Shown here piece by piece: positions 1 through 6,635 of a stretch of 13,284 nt of DNA (its first letter is position 1; the number at the start of each line of letters is the position of its first letter). The DNA comes from Chroococcopsis sp964623815 (GTDB lineage Bacteria > Cyanobacteriota > Cyanobacteriia > Cyanobacteriales > Microcystaceae), in assembly GCA_964623815.1 (NCBI GenBank), contig CAZUVR010000091.1, forward strand, positions 1-13,284, read 5' to 3'. The notes beneath the pieces are model-generated. The model did no database searches. It saw nothing but the letters and a program-made list of their open reading frames with translations, and had not been told where the DNA came from. A program made the position numbers and the translations under genes.

Positions 1-39
1 CGAACCTGATGCGGGGTGATGCGCTCACCACCCTCAACC

Positions 40-67
40 AGTAAAGAAAACTACTGTTTTTTTTACT
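40..67. repeat. Hairpin, family A copy 1
   Basis: The left arm AGTAAAGAAAAC (40-51) pairs with GTTTTTTTTACT (56-67) around a TACT loop, with one mispair. The arm plus the two preceding C's matches the left arm of the hairpin at 1142-1175 at 13 of 14 positions, so the two form a small family flanking the 506-928 gene. The T-run lies inside the stem, so this is not a clean intrinsic terminator. Confidence 0.55.
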
Positions 68-491
68 ATTACCAGTAGAAGTATAGGAGCGAATGATGGG
101 CGTAAAAGGCAAGGGAAGCCACGCCCGATGAGGGTTAGGGTGTGAGAGTAAACCTTATGTCGATTTGGTATGCTCCCTTCCTCTCTTGTCAGCAATCACA
201 GCCAAGAAAGCCTTCGTGGGAAAAGGAATTGAGTTAAGAATTAAACAAAAGCCGACTTTTGTATCCCCTAAACATTATGTGTTTTTCTGAATATTTTTTC
301 TTGCCCTCTCAGATAGGCTCATCCAAGAGGATAAAGAGATACCACAAGGGTTTCACTCATTCGTTAGTAATTTTGTATGGGAAAAGTTCAGTCATTAGAC
401 AAATTGAAAAATTATTATCATCCTTTAGATATATGTCTTTGTAAATATAACCGTAGATAATAGTTATCAAAAAGCGAATTCATCTTTCAAT

Positions 492-498
492 AAAGGAG
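492..498 (+). promoter_or_regulatory. Ribosome binding site for the 506 gene
   Basis: AAAGGAG ends seven bases before the ATG at 506. It is one of the strongest Shine-Dalgarno matches in the window and fixes this start. Confidence 0.75.
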
Positions 499-505
499 AA
501 TTAAC

Positions 506-928
506 ATGGCGTATGATCGAAAAGTTACAATAACTGCAAGTTTCGAGGGGCAAGACTACGAAGTATTTGGAAGTAACGAATATCCACCACCGTTTAATAC
601 AGCAAGAATGGTGATTCTTACTAATGATATGCCGCAGGGTTTGCTTAATTTCCAGAGTCGATGGGGAGGAGAGTGCCGTGCTGAGTTTAATGCACTTGTT
701 CAACGTCTGACTAATGGAGATGTGCGTGTATACGGCGAGTTAAAGTTATTTGAGGGTACAAGCGAGGATACTGATGACTTAGACGGAGTCACAGGAATCG
801 ATTTCATTTGCCCAAAATCGACTACATTGCCGTGGGAGGTTTACGTGAGAAACAATGATGAAAATGATGATGATTGGGCAAAGGTAAAGATGGTAGTGTC
901 GAACTACCCTAATGTCATTGATGAGTGA
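506..928 (+). CDS. Hypothetical acidic protein, 140 aa
   Basis: I do not recognise the family. The protein is soluble, with no signal peptide or membrane segment, and alternating hydrophobic and polar stretches suggest a mainly beta fold. Residues 105-130 are rich in aspartate, glutamate and asparagine (NNDENDDDW), and there are two cysteines. The start is supported by AAAGGAG at a spacing of seven bases. It stands alone: nothing else is coded for 500 bases upstream or about 1 kb downstream, and similar AGTAAAG-type hairpins sit on both sides (40-67 and 1142-1175), so it may be a cargo gene. An imperfect hairpin with a T-run follows at 972-1047. No function is proposed. Confidence 0.75.
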   Translation: MAYDRKVTITASFEGQDYEVFGSNEYPPPFNTARMVILTNDMPQGLLNFQSRWGGECRAEFNALVQRLTNGDVRVYGELKLFEGTSEDTDDLDGVTGIDFICPKSTTLPWEVYVRNNDENDDDWAKVKMVVSNYPNVIDE

Positions 929-971
929 GTAGCAGTATGAGGGGTTGTAATAGCTCAGAAGAACCGAAAAT

Positions 972-1047
972 ACTGTAATTAAGATGGCTGTTTGTTGACC
1001 TCGCAGACTAAACCTTTTTACTTATAGGTTAATTAGTACAGTTTTTT
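972..1047 (+). terminator. Possible terminator after the 506 gene
   Basis: ACTGTA-ATTAA (972-982) can pair with TTAAT-TAG-TACAGT (1029-1042), with a three-base bulge, followed by a run of six T's (1042-1047). An inner AACCT/AGGTT stem can also form. The loop is long and the stem is bulged, so this is only a candidate. Confidence 0.3.
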
Positions 1048-1141
1048 GTAAGGCACAGCTCGTAGTAGAAAAAGTGGCCTATTAATTCCTTAGCGTAACT
1101 TTCTGTATGGTTGCCCATTTCACTCTGCTCTGCTCATTTGA

Positions 1142-1175
1142 CCCAGTAAAGGAAACACTCGTTTTCTTTACTGGG
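1142..1175. repeat. Hairpin, family A copy 2
   Basis: CCCAGTAAAGGAAAC (1142-1156) and GTTTTCTTTACTGGG (1161-1175) form a 15-bp stem with a single G-T pair and a four-base ACTC loop. No T-run follows on either strand, so it is not an intrinsic terminator. It is related to the hairpin at 40-67. Confidence 0.7.
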
Positions 1176-1423
1176 CGGCGCTCAGGGTTAAATCACCCCA
1201 AAAATAAGCATTTCCGAGTTTAAAAAGTCGTCAAGATTTCAAAGTTAAGATTTCCCGAGGGAGCATGAATTATTTACCTATGGGTGGAGAGCAACGAAAC
1301 CGAATGGGATACTTGGTTGGAGTTAAAGCCGGTTGTGGTTAATGTTGGGCTATGCCATCCATGCGCTTCCGTCACACTGCGCACCCGGGCGCTGCTAACC
1401 TCCCTTCTACTCCGATCCGATCA

Positions 1424-1445
1424 TCACCCGGGAATTCCCGGGTGA
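1424..1445. repeat. 22-bp perfect palindrome, copy 1
   Basis: A perfect 22-bp palindrome with core ACCCGGGAATTCCCGGGT, extended by TC and GA. A second copy with one changed base is at 6386-6407, on the other side of the relaxase operon. A uninterrupted dyad of this length fits a dimeric protein site such as a partition, resolution or repressor site. Confidence 0.75.
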
Positions 1446-1532
1446 CAAATCTAGACCGGGGGTAAAACTCCGCCCAGAGCTTTACCCCCTTCCCTCTCAC
1501 TATTAATTCAAAAGTACTAACAATTTCACCCG

Positions 1533-1562
1533 CTCTCCGAACGAACACATCCATTCGGAGAG
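1533..1562 (+). repeat. Hairpin with 9-bp perfect arms
   Basis: CTCTCCGAA (1533-1541) pairs with TTCGGAGAG (1554-1562) around a 12-base loop. A short T-run (AGATTTTG) follows on the plus strand, so weak terminator activity is possible but unproven. Confidence 0.45.
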
Positions 1563-1628
1563 AGATTTTGCTAGTTCATGTGTACTAAAATAACCCAATT
1601 TTTGGGGTGAACCAGCGGTGGAGGGCAA

Positions 1629-1648
1629 TGCACTATCACGCTATTTTT
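1629..1648 (-). repeat. 20-bp box, copy A
   Basis: On the minus strand this reads as AAAAATAGCGTGATAGTGCA, differing at one position from the copies at 5522-5541 and 6537-6556. Its orientation is opposite to the other three copies, so A and the copy at 5522 bracket the relaxase operon as inverted repeats. Confidence 0.7.
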
Positions 1649-2003
1649 TAATGGGCGTTTTTTGGGGCAGGGTGTCGTTTTTCAACTCCGATAGGTAAGA
1701 GAAAAATTTTTCCCTGACACCTTTTCCGCTGTGCCTCAACATGGAAATTAAAGTGTTGAAGTTGATGGCTCGATGTCGTAGTTAAGCGCCGGACGCTCTC
1801 GTATTACCGAGCCAGGGTTTCAATGTTTTTCCCATAGTAGGGCGGATGGATTGCAAGGGTCACATAAAGCTAGTAGGGCTGTATCGCCCGATCGGTTATT
1901 AAAGGTACTATAAAAGCGCCCGTAGCCATGTTTGTCTACCGCGCTGGTAAAGCATCTATTCGTTACTTAGAGCGAAAACTGTTTGGGAAGTGTTGAAGGC
2001 GGA

Positions 2004-5000
2004 CTACAGCGACCGGACATCATCTACTTCATCAAGCTCGCTCTCTATTTCAGACAGGAGTTGTATGCAGGTTTCCTCAAGGTATTCTGCCGATTCCCGA
2101 CTCAGCCAACCACCCTCGTACCGCCAGCCCCCATCGGTTCCGGCACAGAGGTATTCTTGGGGGTTCGTCCGATTACGACAGGTGAATAGCATAAGTTCAT
2201 CGTCGTAATCCAAGTCGTAGCTTCCCACTTCTTCCCCTCCCGCATCCCAGTATTTACCGAGTAAGGGGAATAATTTCTCTACAATTGCCCGTCCTTCTAA
2301 CTCCGGTTCCATCGGTACTACTTCGGGGGCGGGAATAGTTATGTTGATGTCGGGCGCTTCCTCCCTCTCTATTTCGATACCAACATCCCGTTCGGTTTCG
2401 ATGACACTGCCGTAGGAACTCTCATAGGGCGGGCTTTCGGTACTAACAGGAGAGACCCCGGGCATGACGGCTTCTTTTACCGGGGTTGTGCGGTCGCCGT
2501 AGGCTTCGCCCCCAATGGGCTGAGTACCAACGACTTCCACCTCTCTAGGAGAGATACCTGAGACTGTCGGGGTCTCGACCACCGGTATCGAACGGACGAC
2601 AGAAGTGGTTCGTTTGATAGACACATACGGATTCTTCTTGTTACGGGACTTAGAGACGGTTTCCGCCAACTTATCCCTATCTGATGTATAGAGTCGGAAA
2701 TTCTTCCTTACCGCCCCCGCCACTAGGAGCAAATCCTTGATACTATCCCCCGTCACCAATAAACGGCTACGTTTAAGGGAAGATAGTTGACCACCGCTAA
2801 AGGGACGCGGTTCAAACTTATCCGTGTAGGGCGCGGCCCGTACCCGATCGTCATCCACCCCCACAGTTCGCTTCAAACTTATATACGATCGCTTTCCATC
2901 GGGATATTCTATAGAGACCCGATCGCCATTCACTGAACGGACTACGAAGCTTTTACCCCTGTACTTACCCTTCGTCCATCTCAACCGGGAACCGATCGTA
3001 ATCGGTATCTCCCTGTTTCTATAGCCGGTCTTACCGAATCTAGGGTCTACAGTCACCCGATTCCCCTCCCCGTCATCAAGGGTAAGGGAATTGTCGCCCT
3101 TATCAACTACCCGATAGAAGTGTCCGCCTTTCAGGTTACGTCTATCACGGTTTCTCGTCGGCACTATCCAGTCACCCTCATTGATGAAGTAAGCTAGGTC
3201 ATCCAGCCCGTGTAGGGTCTCACGGCTATGGGTCAGGTGAGCTGGTATCTTAGAGAGTGCGTTCAGGATGAAGACTTCCGACCCCGACTCGGCGGCCAGT
3301 CCCCGGGTTAGATTCTCGATCGCCCGACCCTTCTCCTCTTTGGTACTTACCAATATCGCCGTATCTTCTCTTTCTTGCGGCGGTAGGGATAAGTAGTCGG
3401 ATACTGCAGCACCCACCGCATCTTCCGTCTCGACCAGAGAGCCGGTGTGTTTGAATTTATCGATCGCACCGTAATCATCACCACCGCGTAATAGATCGAG
3501 TGCTATACCCAAGTTCCTATCCATCGGGCGGATGTATTTATCCGTGAATACGGTCGTCATCCCGCCTTTTTCTAGGGATCTCAAGGCATTACCCCTTTCT
3601 AACAAACCCGCAGCCGAGGATATACGCTTGGCTTTACTCTTGGTATCCCCCATTAATATAAGTCTTACCCCGCTAGTGGCGGACAGCTCCAATAATTCAC
3701 GGAGTTTCGATACCGTCAGCATCTCCGCGCGATCGATCGCCCATATTTCAAGAGGGGATTGTGAGGGGAAGAGGTCATCAAAAGTTCTGGTTTCGATACC
3801 TAACTCATCTTTTAAAAGACTTGCCGTTTCAACATCCGGGGTTAAAGCTCTAACCCGATAACCGGCTACTGATGCGATCGGCGCGATTATCCCTAGCATA
3901 CCCGGACGGAAGTTGGAGGGGGAGGCGATACCCATAACCCTGTCGGTAGTCGTGAGGGCGGTGACGATCGCCTCTCGTTGTCCATTCCCCATAGAATCGG
4001 GAAAGGCAGATTGGGAGACGGATTCGGGGTTTATTAGCGGATTATTTTTCCCCTTGAGTTGGGTCATGAGGGAAATATTGGTTAACTCCCCGACGATCGC
4101 CTTTTGGGTGGTATAGAGGCTCTGTACCTGATCACCCATCTTTACCAGTTCCGGATGATTAGATATGGACTTGGAGATTACCCCCGGATCGATAGGTACG
4201 GGTAATCGGGACAGGATATAGTTTTCGAGTTCCTCACCGAAGAAGGCGACACCACCATCGGAACAATGCTCGATCGCCTCATCCAGTGGCAGGGGGGGAA
4301 CCGGGTACTTCACGGGTTCTATTTCCGAGAAGGGGAATTCAATACCGAGTCCAGCGGCTTCCTCTTTCCATTTAGCTTTGAGTTCATGGGCGGGTACTAT
4401 CTTCTTATAGGGTCGGGTATACTCCCAAGCATCGATCCTCTCTTTAATACCGGCGTTTTCTCCCGTCCTGGCGACGATCGCTTCACGCCTTTTGGAGAAG
4501 TGTCGGATGTGTTCGCGATCGATCCCGGCGATCTCGAACTGTCTCCTGCCCTTGGGTATTACTTCATAGCCGATCGCTCCCAGTTCTAGGGCTAGATGAT
4601 GTTGATAAGTTAACCCTAGTAACTTTTGATGACGGTAGATTGCGTCGTTATGGAGTGCCCGCCACTTCCCGTCGTTCCTCAACGTAAAGTTCATCACGAC
4701 GCAGTGGGTGTGGAGATGGGGGTCTAAGACCCGGTTCTCGATATGGTCGAACAGTGCGATCGCTAACTTACCGCTTTTAACTACGGTTTGCCGGGGAAGT
4801 CCTACTGCGGTTCTGGTATGGGCGTAGCGGTCTTCTAATACTCTCAAAGTTTTATCGACGGCGTTGCGGTGCGCCCTCACCACGCGATCGTCACCGGCGA
4901 TGAGTGCTTGTAAAGAGACGCTTTTGGGGGCGTTGAAGATACAATCGAGTGCGGCTCTATGTTGGAAGGAATCGAGAGAACGACCGGTGAGACGTTTGTT

Positions 5001-5171
5001 ACGGAATGGCGAAAGACCGTCGAGGAGATTACGGTAGGGGGTGAAATCTTCTATATTGCCTGTCAGTTGGAGACGGACGGCGGCTTTACCGAACCAGCGA
5101 CCCTCACCGTAGAAACCCTTCTCGAAATAAGACTTGGCTGTTTCGGCGTTAATGTTCTTACAGGTCAGCAT
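2004..5171 (-). CDS. MobF-family conjugative relaxase (TrwC/TraI-like), helicase motor degenerate
   Basis: The expected role is to nick the plasmid at oriT, stay covalently bound through tyrosine and pilot the strand into a recipient. I start at the ATG at 5171 (1055 aa) because AAGGAGGT lies six bases upstream; the frame stays open 20 codons further. The relaxase domain spans about residues 1-290: candidate catalytic tyrosines Y15 and Y21, FNAPKSVS at 79-86, and the metal triad HLHTH at 152-156 after D150. The helicase-like domain follows (about 340-860), with QREA at 398-401. At the Walker A position it reads ASPSNFRPGML (416-426), with no GKT/S. The Walker B position reads AIDRAE rather than DEA, motif III reads GDTKS rather than GDxxQ, and the usual C-terminal QG-type motif is not seen. 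The region near 660-790 is SH3/KOW-like, and the last 130 residues are acidic. It is the second gene of an operon with the 104-aa gene. Confidence 0.88.
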   Translation of the reverse strand: MLTCKNINAETAKSYFEKGFYGEGRWFGKAAVRLQLTGNIEDFTPYRNLLDGLSPFRNKRLTGRSLDSFQHRAALDCIFNAPKSVSLQALIAGDDRVVRAHRNAVDKTLRVLEDRYAHTRTAVGLPRQTVVKSGKLAIALFDHIENRVLDPHLHTHCVVMNFTLRNDGKWRALHNDAIYRHQKLLGLTYQHHLALELGAIGYEVIPKGRRQFEIAGIDREHIRHFSKRREAIVARTGENAGIKERIDAWEYTRPYKKIVPAHELKAKWKEEAAGLGIEFPFSEIEPVKYPVPPLPLDEAIEHCSDGGVAFFGEELENYILSRLPVPIDPGVISKSISNHPELVKMGDQVQSLYTTQKAIVGELTNISLMTQLKGKNNPLINPESVSQSAFPDSMGNGQREAIVTALTTTDRVMGIASPSNFRPGMLGIIAPIASVAGYRVRALTPDVETASLLKDELGIETRTFDDLFPSQSPLEIWAIDRAEMLTVSKLRELLELSATSGVRLILMGDTKSKAKRISSAAGLLERGNALRSLEKGGMTTVFTDKYIRPMDRNLGIALDLLRGGDDYGAIDKFKHTGSLVETEDAVGAAVSDYLSLPPQEREDTAILVSTKEEKGRAIENLTRGLAAESGSEVFILNALSKIPAHLTHSRETLHGLDDLAYFINEGDWIVPTRNRDRRNLKGGHFYRVVDKGDNSLTLDDGEGNRVTVDPRFGKTGYRNREIPITIGSRLRWTKGKYRGKSFVVRSVNGDRVSIEYPDGKRSYISLKRTVGVDDDRVRAAPYTDKFEPRPFSGGQLSSLKRSRLLVTGDSIKDLLLVAGAVRKNFRLYTSDRDKLAETVSKSRNKKNPYVSIKRTTSVVRSIPVVETPTVSGISPREVEVVGTQPIGGEAYGDRTTPVKEAVMPGVSPVSTESPPYESSYGSVIETERDVGIEIEREEAPDINITIPAPEVVPMEPELEGRAIVEKLFPLLGKYWDAGGEEVGSYDLDYDDELMLFTCRNRTNPQEYLCAGTDGGWRYEGGWLSRESAEYLEETCIQLLSEIESELDEVDDVRSL

Positions 5172-5479
5172 CTCTCGACCTCCTTCAATATGTGTGATAA
5201 AGAGGGAGCCGAGGAATTTCTGAAGCACCAAATATTAACCTGACGGTGGCGGTGGAGCCTTACCTTATAGAAGAAACGATCGAGCGGGTCGAGTGAGTGC
5301 ATCGATTCTAGTAGAGAGCGATCGAATCGGGTCGTAACGAAAGCCGACCAACCATCGATGATGTCTCTTTGAAGGGAAATCTTATCTTGGCTCTTAAAAT
5401 TTTGTAGACAAAGCGAGGCTAACCGCTTGGAAGCGATGCGGAGTTTTGATTTAGGCCATCGTTTATCAAGGGAAGGCAT
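5165..5479 (-). CDS. Hypothetical basic protein upstream of the relaxase, 104 aa
   Basis: I do not recognise the family. The protein is basic in its first 35 residues (KRWPKSKLRIASKRLA), has no signal peptide or membrane segment, and contains the stretch DGWSAFVTTRFDRSLLESMHSLDPLDRFFYKVRLHRHR. Its TGA stop (5167-5165) overlaps the relaxase ATG by seven bases, so translation is probably coupled. That position and charge suggest a DNA-binding transfer accessory protein, but this is inference. No Shine-Dalgarno is visible before the ATG at 5479. An extended -10 element TGTTAAAAT (5514-5506) lies about 27 bases upstream, and a 20-bp box (5522-5541) covers the -35 position, so the operon may be controlled there. 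Confidence 0.65.
   Translation of the reverse strand: MPSLDKRWPKSKLRIASKRLASLCLQNFKSQDKISLQRDIIDGWSAFVTTRFDRSLLESMHSLDPLDRFFYKVRLHRHRQVNIWCFRNSSAPSLSHILKEVERC
5178..5185 (-). promoter_or_regulatory. Ribosome binding site of the relaxase gene
   Basis: AAGGAGGT on the minus strand, six bases before the ATG at 5171. It lies inside the upstream 104-aa gene and decides the relaxase start over the longer frame beginning at 5231. Confidence 0.8.
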
Positions 5480-5505
5480 CGGGCGTGAAAAAATACGTTT
5501 TTTTC

Positions 5506-5541
5506 ATTTTAACAGAGCAATAAAAATAGCGTGATAGTACA
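5506..5541 (-). promoter_or_regulatory. Putative relaxase-operon promoter with overlapping box
   Basis: On the minus strand TGTTAAAAT (5514-5506) matches an extended -10 element. The expected -35 position falls inside the 20-bp box at 5522-5541, and no TTGACA-like hexamer is present. This arrangement suits activation or repression by a protein bound to the box. Confidence 0.4.
5522..5541 (+). repeat. 20-bp box, copy B
   Basis: AAAAATAGCGTGATAGTACA. It contains a short direct repeat, ATAG-N4-ATAG, as seen in some protein binding sites. It is identical to copy D (6537-6556) and lies upstream of the 104-aa gene. Confidence 0.7.
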
Positions 5542-5552
5542 GGACTAGGGAT

Positions 5553-5594
5553 GGGGGTGTAAGGGGGTGTAAGGGGGTATAAAGGGGTGTGGGG
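5553..5594 (+). other. G-quadruplex-prone tract
   Basis: Five runs of four or five G's (5553-5557, 5563-5567, 5573-5577, 5584-5587, 5591-5594) are separated by loops of five, five, six and three bases. The first three form a tandem TGTAAGGGGG decamer. This fits the canonical rule for a stable intramolecular quadruplex on the plus strand. It ends 43 bases before iteron array 1. Confidence 0.7.
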
Positions 5595-5637
5595 CGGTTT
5601 TGAATGGAATCGTCGTTCGGGGTAATTCATATCGGTT

Positions 5638-5830
5638 GGCTACTTTTTGGCTACTTTTTGGCTACTTTTTAGCTACTTTTTGGCTACTTTTTGGCTACTT
5701 ACCGATAATTTGGCATGATCTACCCCTTTTTGCGCTATTGTTAGCTACTTTTTAGCTACTTTTTGGCTACTTTTTGGCTACTTGTTAGCTACTTGTTAGC
5801 TACTTGTTGGCTACTTGTTGGCTACTTTTT
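5638..5830 (+). repeat. Iteron array 1: 11-bp direct repeats, 6 + 8 copies
   Basis: The unit is RGCTACTTTTT. Six copies start at 5638, 5649, 5660, 5671, 5682 and 5693, with the last one shortened. A 39-bp spacer (5704-5742) follows, then eight copies at 5743, 5754, 5765, 5776, 5787, 5798, 5809 and 5820. The spacing is exactly 11 bp, one helical turn, so bound proteins would line one face of the DNA. Four copies in the right half read CTTGTT instead of CTTTTT. A GATAAT that could serve as a -10 element opens the spacer (5704-5709). The split layout recalls the parC centromere of plasmid R1, but plasmid replication iterons are an alternative. Confidence 0.9.
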
Positions 5831-5844
5831 ATACTTTGTAGAGC

Positions 5845-5880
5845 GAAAGGTTGATTTTACGAGGGTTTCGAGGATCGGGG
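5845..5880 (+). repeat. 36-bp conserved flank, copy 1
   Basis: It begins GAAAGGTTGATTTTACG and ends TTTCGAGGATCGGGG, and lies 14 bases after the last unit of array 1. It matches 6829-6864 at 35 of 36 positions, while the iterons themselves differ between the arrays. Confidence 0.85.
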
Positions 5881-5998
5881 GTCTTCCGCTGTGTGAATGG
5901 GGACGGGAAATATGTGCATAGGGTTGTAATTTTTAATCCAAGCTGGAACCTCTCGGAGTATTCGGTTTCGATGCCGTAAATCTTGCCTCCTCAGCAGG

Positions 5999-6018
5999 AG
6001 CGCAAAGCGCTTTTAGTT
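5999..6018 (+). terminator. Short hairpin with T-rich tail
   Basis: AGCGC-AAA-GCGCT (5999-6011) is followed by TTTAGTTTT. The stem is only five base pairs, so termination would be weak. Transcription from the spacer of array 1 would meet it. Confidence 0.25.
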
Positions 6019-6148
6019 TTACCAATTACCTTAAATCTAGAGAAGAACAGAGAGCGGGATAAATCTCTTGAACGGTCCGCTCCAACCTAATAGGCAAAGT
6101 CCCCGCCGCGATTATGATCGAGAGCCAGAATTATAAATCCTAGAGTCA

Positions 6149-6186
6149 GGCGTTTAGGGGCAGCTTGGCGGCTGCCCCTAAACGCC
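6149..6186. repeat. Perfect 16-bp inverted repeat, candidate oriT hairpin
   Basis: GGCGTTTAGGGGCAGC (6149-6164) and its exact complement (6171-6186) are separated by a six-base TTGGCG loop. No T-run follows on either strand, which argues against an intrinsic terminator. MobF plasmids carry inverted repeats beside the nic site, and this is the strongest hairpin near the relaxase operon, so an oriT role is possible. A nic site cannot be assigned by eye. Confidence 0.6.
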
Positions 6187-6310
6187 CTCGGAGTAAGATC
6201 GAGAAGCAAACTAAAATCCTACTGTTAGATCACTGGTACTCAACGCGGTGATTTTTTTCGTGTTTCCCCCGCACTTGAATTTCCCCCCTCCGCTCAAAAT
6301 TCGACCCCTT

Positions 6311-6330
6311 AAAAATAGCATGATAGTACA
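6311..6330 (+). repeat. 20-bp box, copy C
   Basis: AAAAATAGCATGATAGTACA, one base different (G to A) from copies B and D. It lies between the 16-bp-arm hairpin and the second 22-bp palindrome. Confidence 0.7.
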
Positions 6331-6385
6331 GCGCGTTTTTTAGGAATAATCAGTACGCTTGAATTGATAATTCGACCTCATTTTG

Positions 6386-6407
6386 TCACCCGGGAATTCC
6401 CAGGTGA
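6386..6407. repeat. 22-bp palindrome, copy 2 (one mismatch)
   Basis: The same sequence as 1424-1445 except that one G in the right arm is A (CCCAGGTGA), which breaks one base pair of the dyad. Confidence 0.7.
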
Positions 6408-6412
6408 GGGCA

Positions 6413-6440
6413 GGCGATGCCGTAGGCACGCTTCGCGCCC
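6413..6440. repeat. Short dispersed palindromic repeat (REP/SDR-like)
   Basis: GGCGATGCCGTAGGCACGC followed by TTCGCGCCC resembles the GC-rich dispersed repeats with GCGATGCC and CTTCGC motifs found in many cyanobacterial genomes. The assignment is by appearance only. Confidence 0.4.
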
Positions 6441-6536
6441 GCTCATATCCTCGCCATTGAAGCCGGAAAATGTGTGTGGCTATTTCTTCGGCTGTATACC
6501 TTGATGCGTCTGATGTTGATGCATTTTTTACCCCCT

Positions 6537-6556
6537 AAAAATAGCGTGATAGTACA
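6537..6556 (+). repeat. 20-bp box, copy D
   Basis: AAAAATAGCGTGATAGTACA, identical to copy B and 80 bases before iteron array 2. Copy B lies 97 bases before array 1 in the same orientation, so box plus array is a repeated arrangement. Confidence 0.7.
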
Positions 6557-6635
6557 TGGTTTTTTTGGGGCGGATTTAGCAACAGTTGAATGGGTGGAAG
6601 GGGAGGTCACAAAGAGAGTGTTACGGCATAATGGG

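Larger units (their letters stand above)
1..505. other. Gene-free left edge with structured segments
   Basis: I find no convincing gene here. Visible structures are a small GGTGA/TCACC hairpin at 15-29, an A/T-rich hairpin at 40-67, and a stem with GGGCGT (98-103) pairing ACGCCC (121-126) around an inner GGC/GCC pair. The last looks like RNA secondary structure and could be the tail of a mobile element lying left of the window, but I cannot name it. A GATAA-TAG-TTATC palindrome lies at 455-467, just upstream of the first gene, where it could be an operator. Confidence 0.5.
929..2003. other. Long non-coding interval
   Basis: This is about 1.1 kb between the 140-aa gene and the 3' end of the relaxase gene. 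The short reading frames in it have no convincing ribosome binding sites or protein-like composition. It holds the hairpins and repeats listed separately (1142-1175, 1424-1445, 1533-1562, 1629-1648) and a weak GGTGTC/GACACC stem (1671-1676 with 1716-1721). I see no tRNA or rRNA. Confidence 0.55.

Noticed and set aside
259..444. 61-aa frame on the plus strand upstream of the 140-aa gene
   Set aside because: It starts at TTG without a ribosome binding site, its composition is not protein-like, and it lies in A/T-rich leader DNA.
1372..1554. 60-aa minus-strand frame
   Set aside because: It runs through the 22-bp palindrome and the 1533-1562 hairpin, has no ribosome binding site, and resembles no known protein.
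2004..2208. Plus-strand frames over the relaxase gene (also 3532-4589 and 4959-5243)
   Set aside because: They are shadows of the long minus-strand gene, with no ribosome binding sites or recognisable domains.
5638..5830. CRISPR array
   Set aside because: Units of 11 bp repeat head to tail without unique spacers, and there are no cas genes. Iterons fit better.
5945..5990. tRNA-like segment around GGTTTCGATGCC
   Set aside because: One T-arm-like piece is present, but I could not fold acceptor, D and anticodon arms around it.
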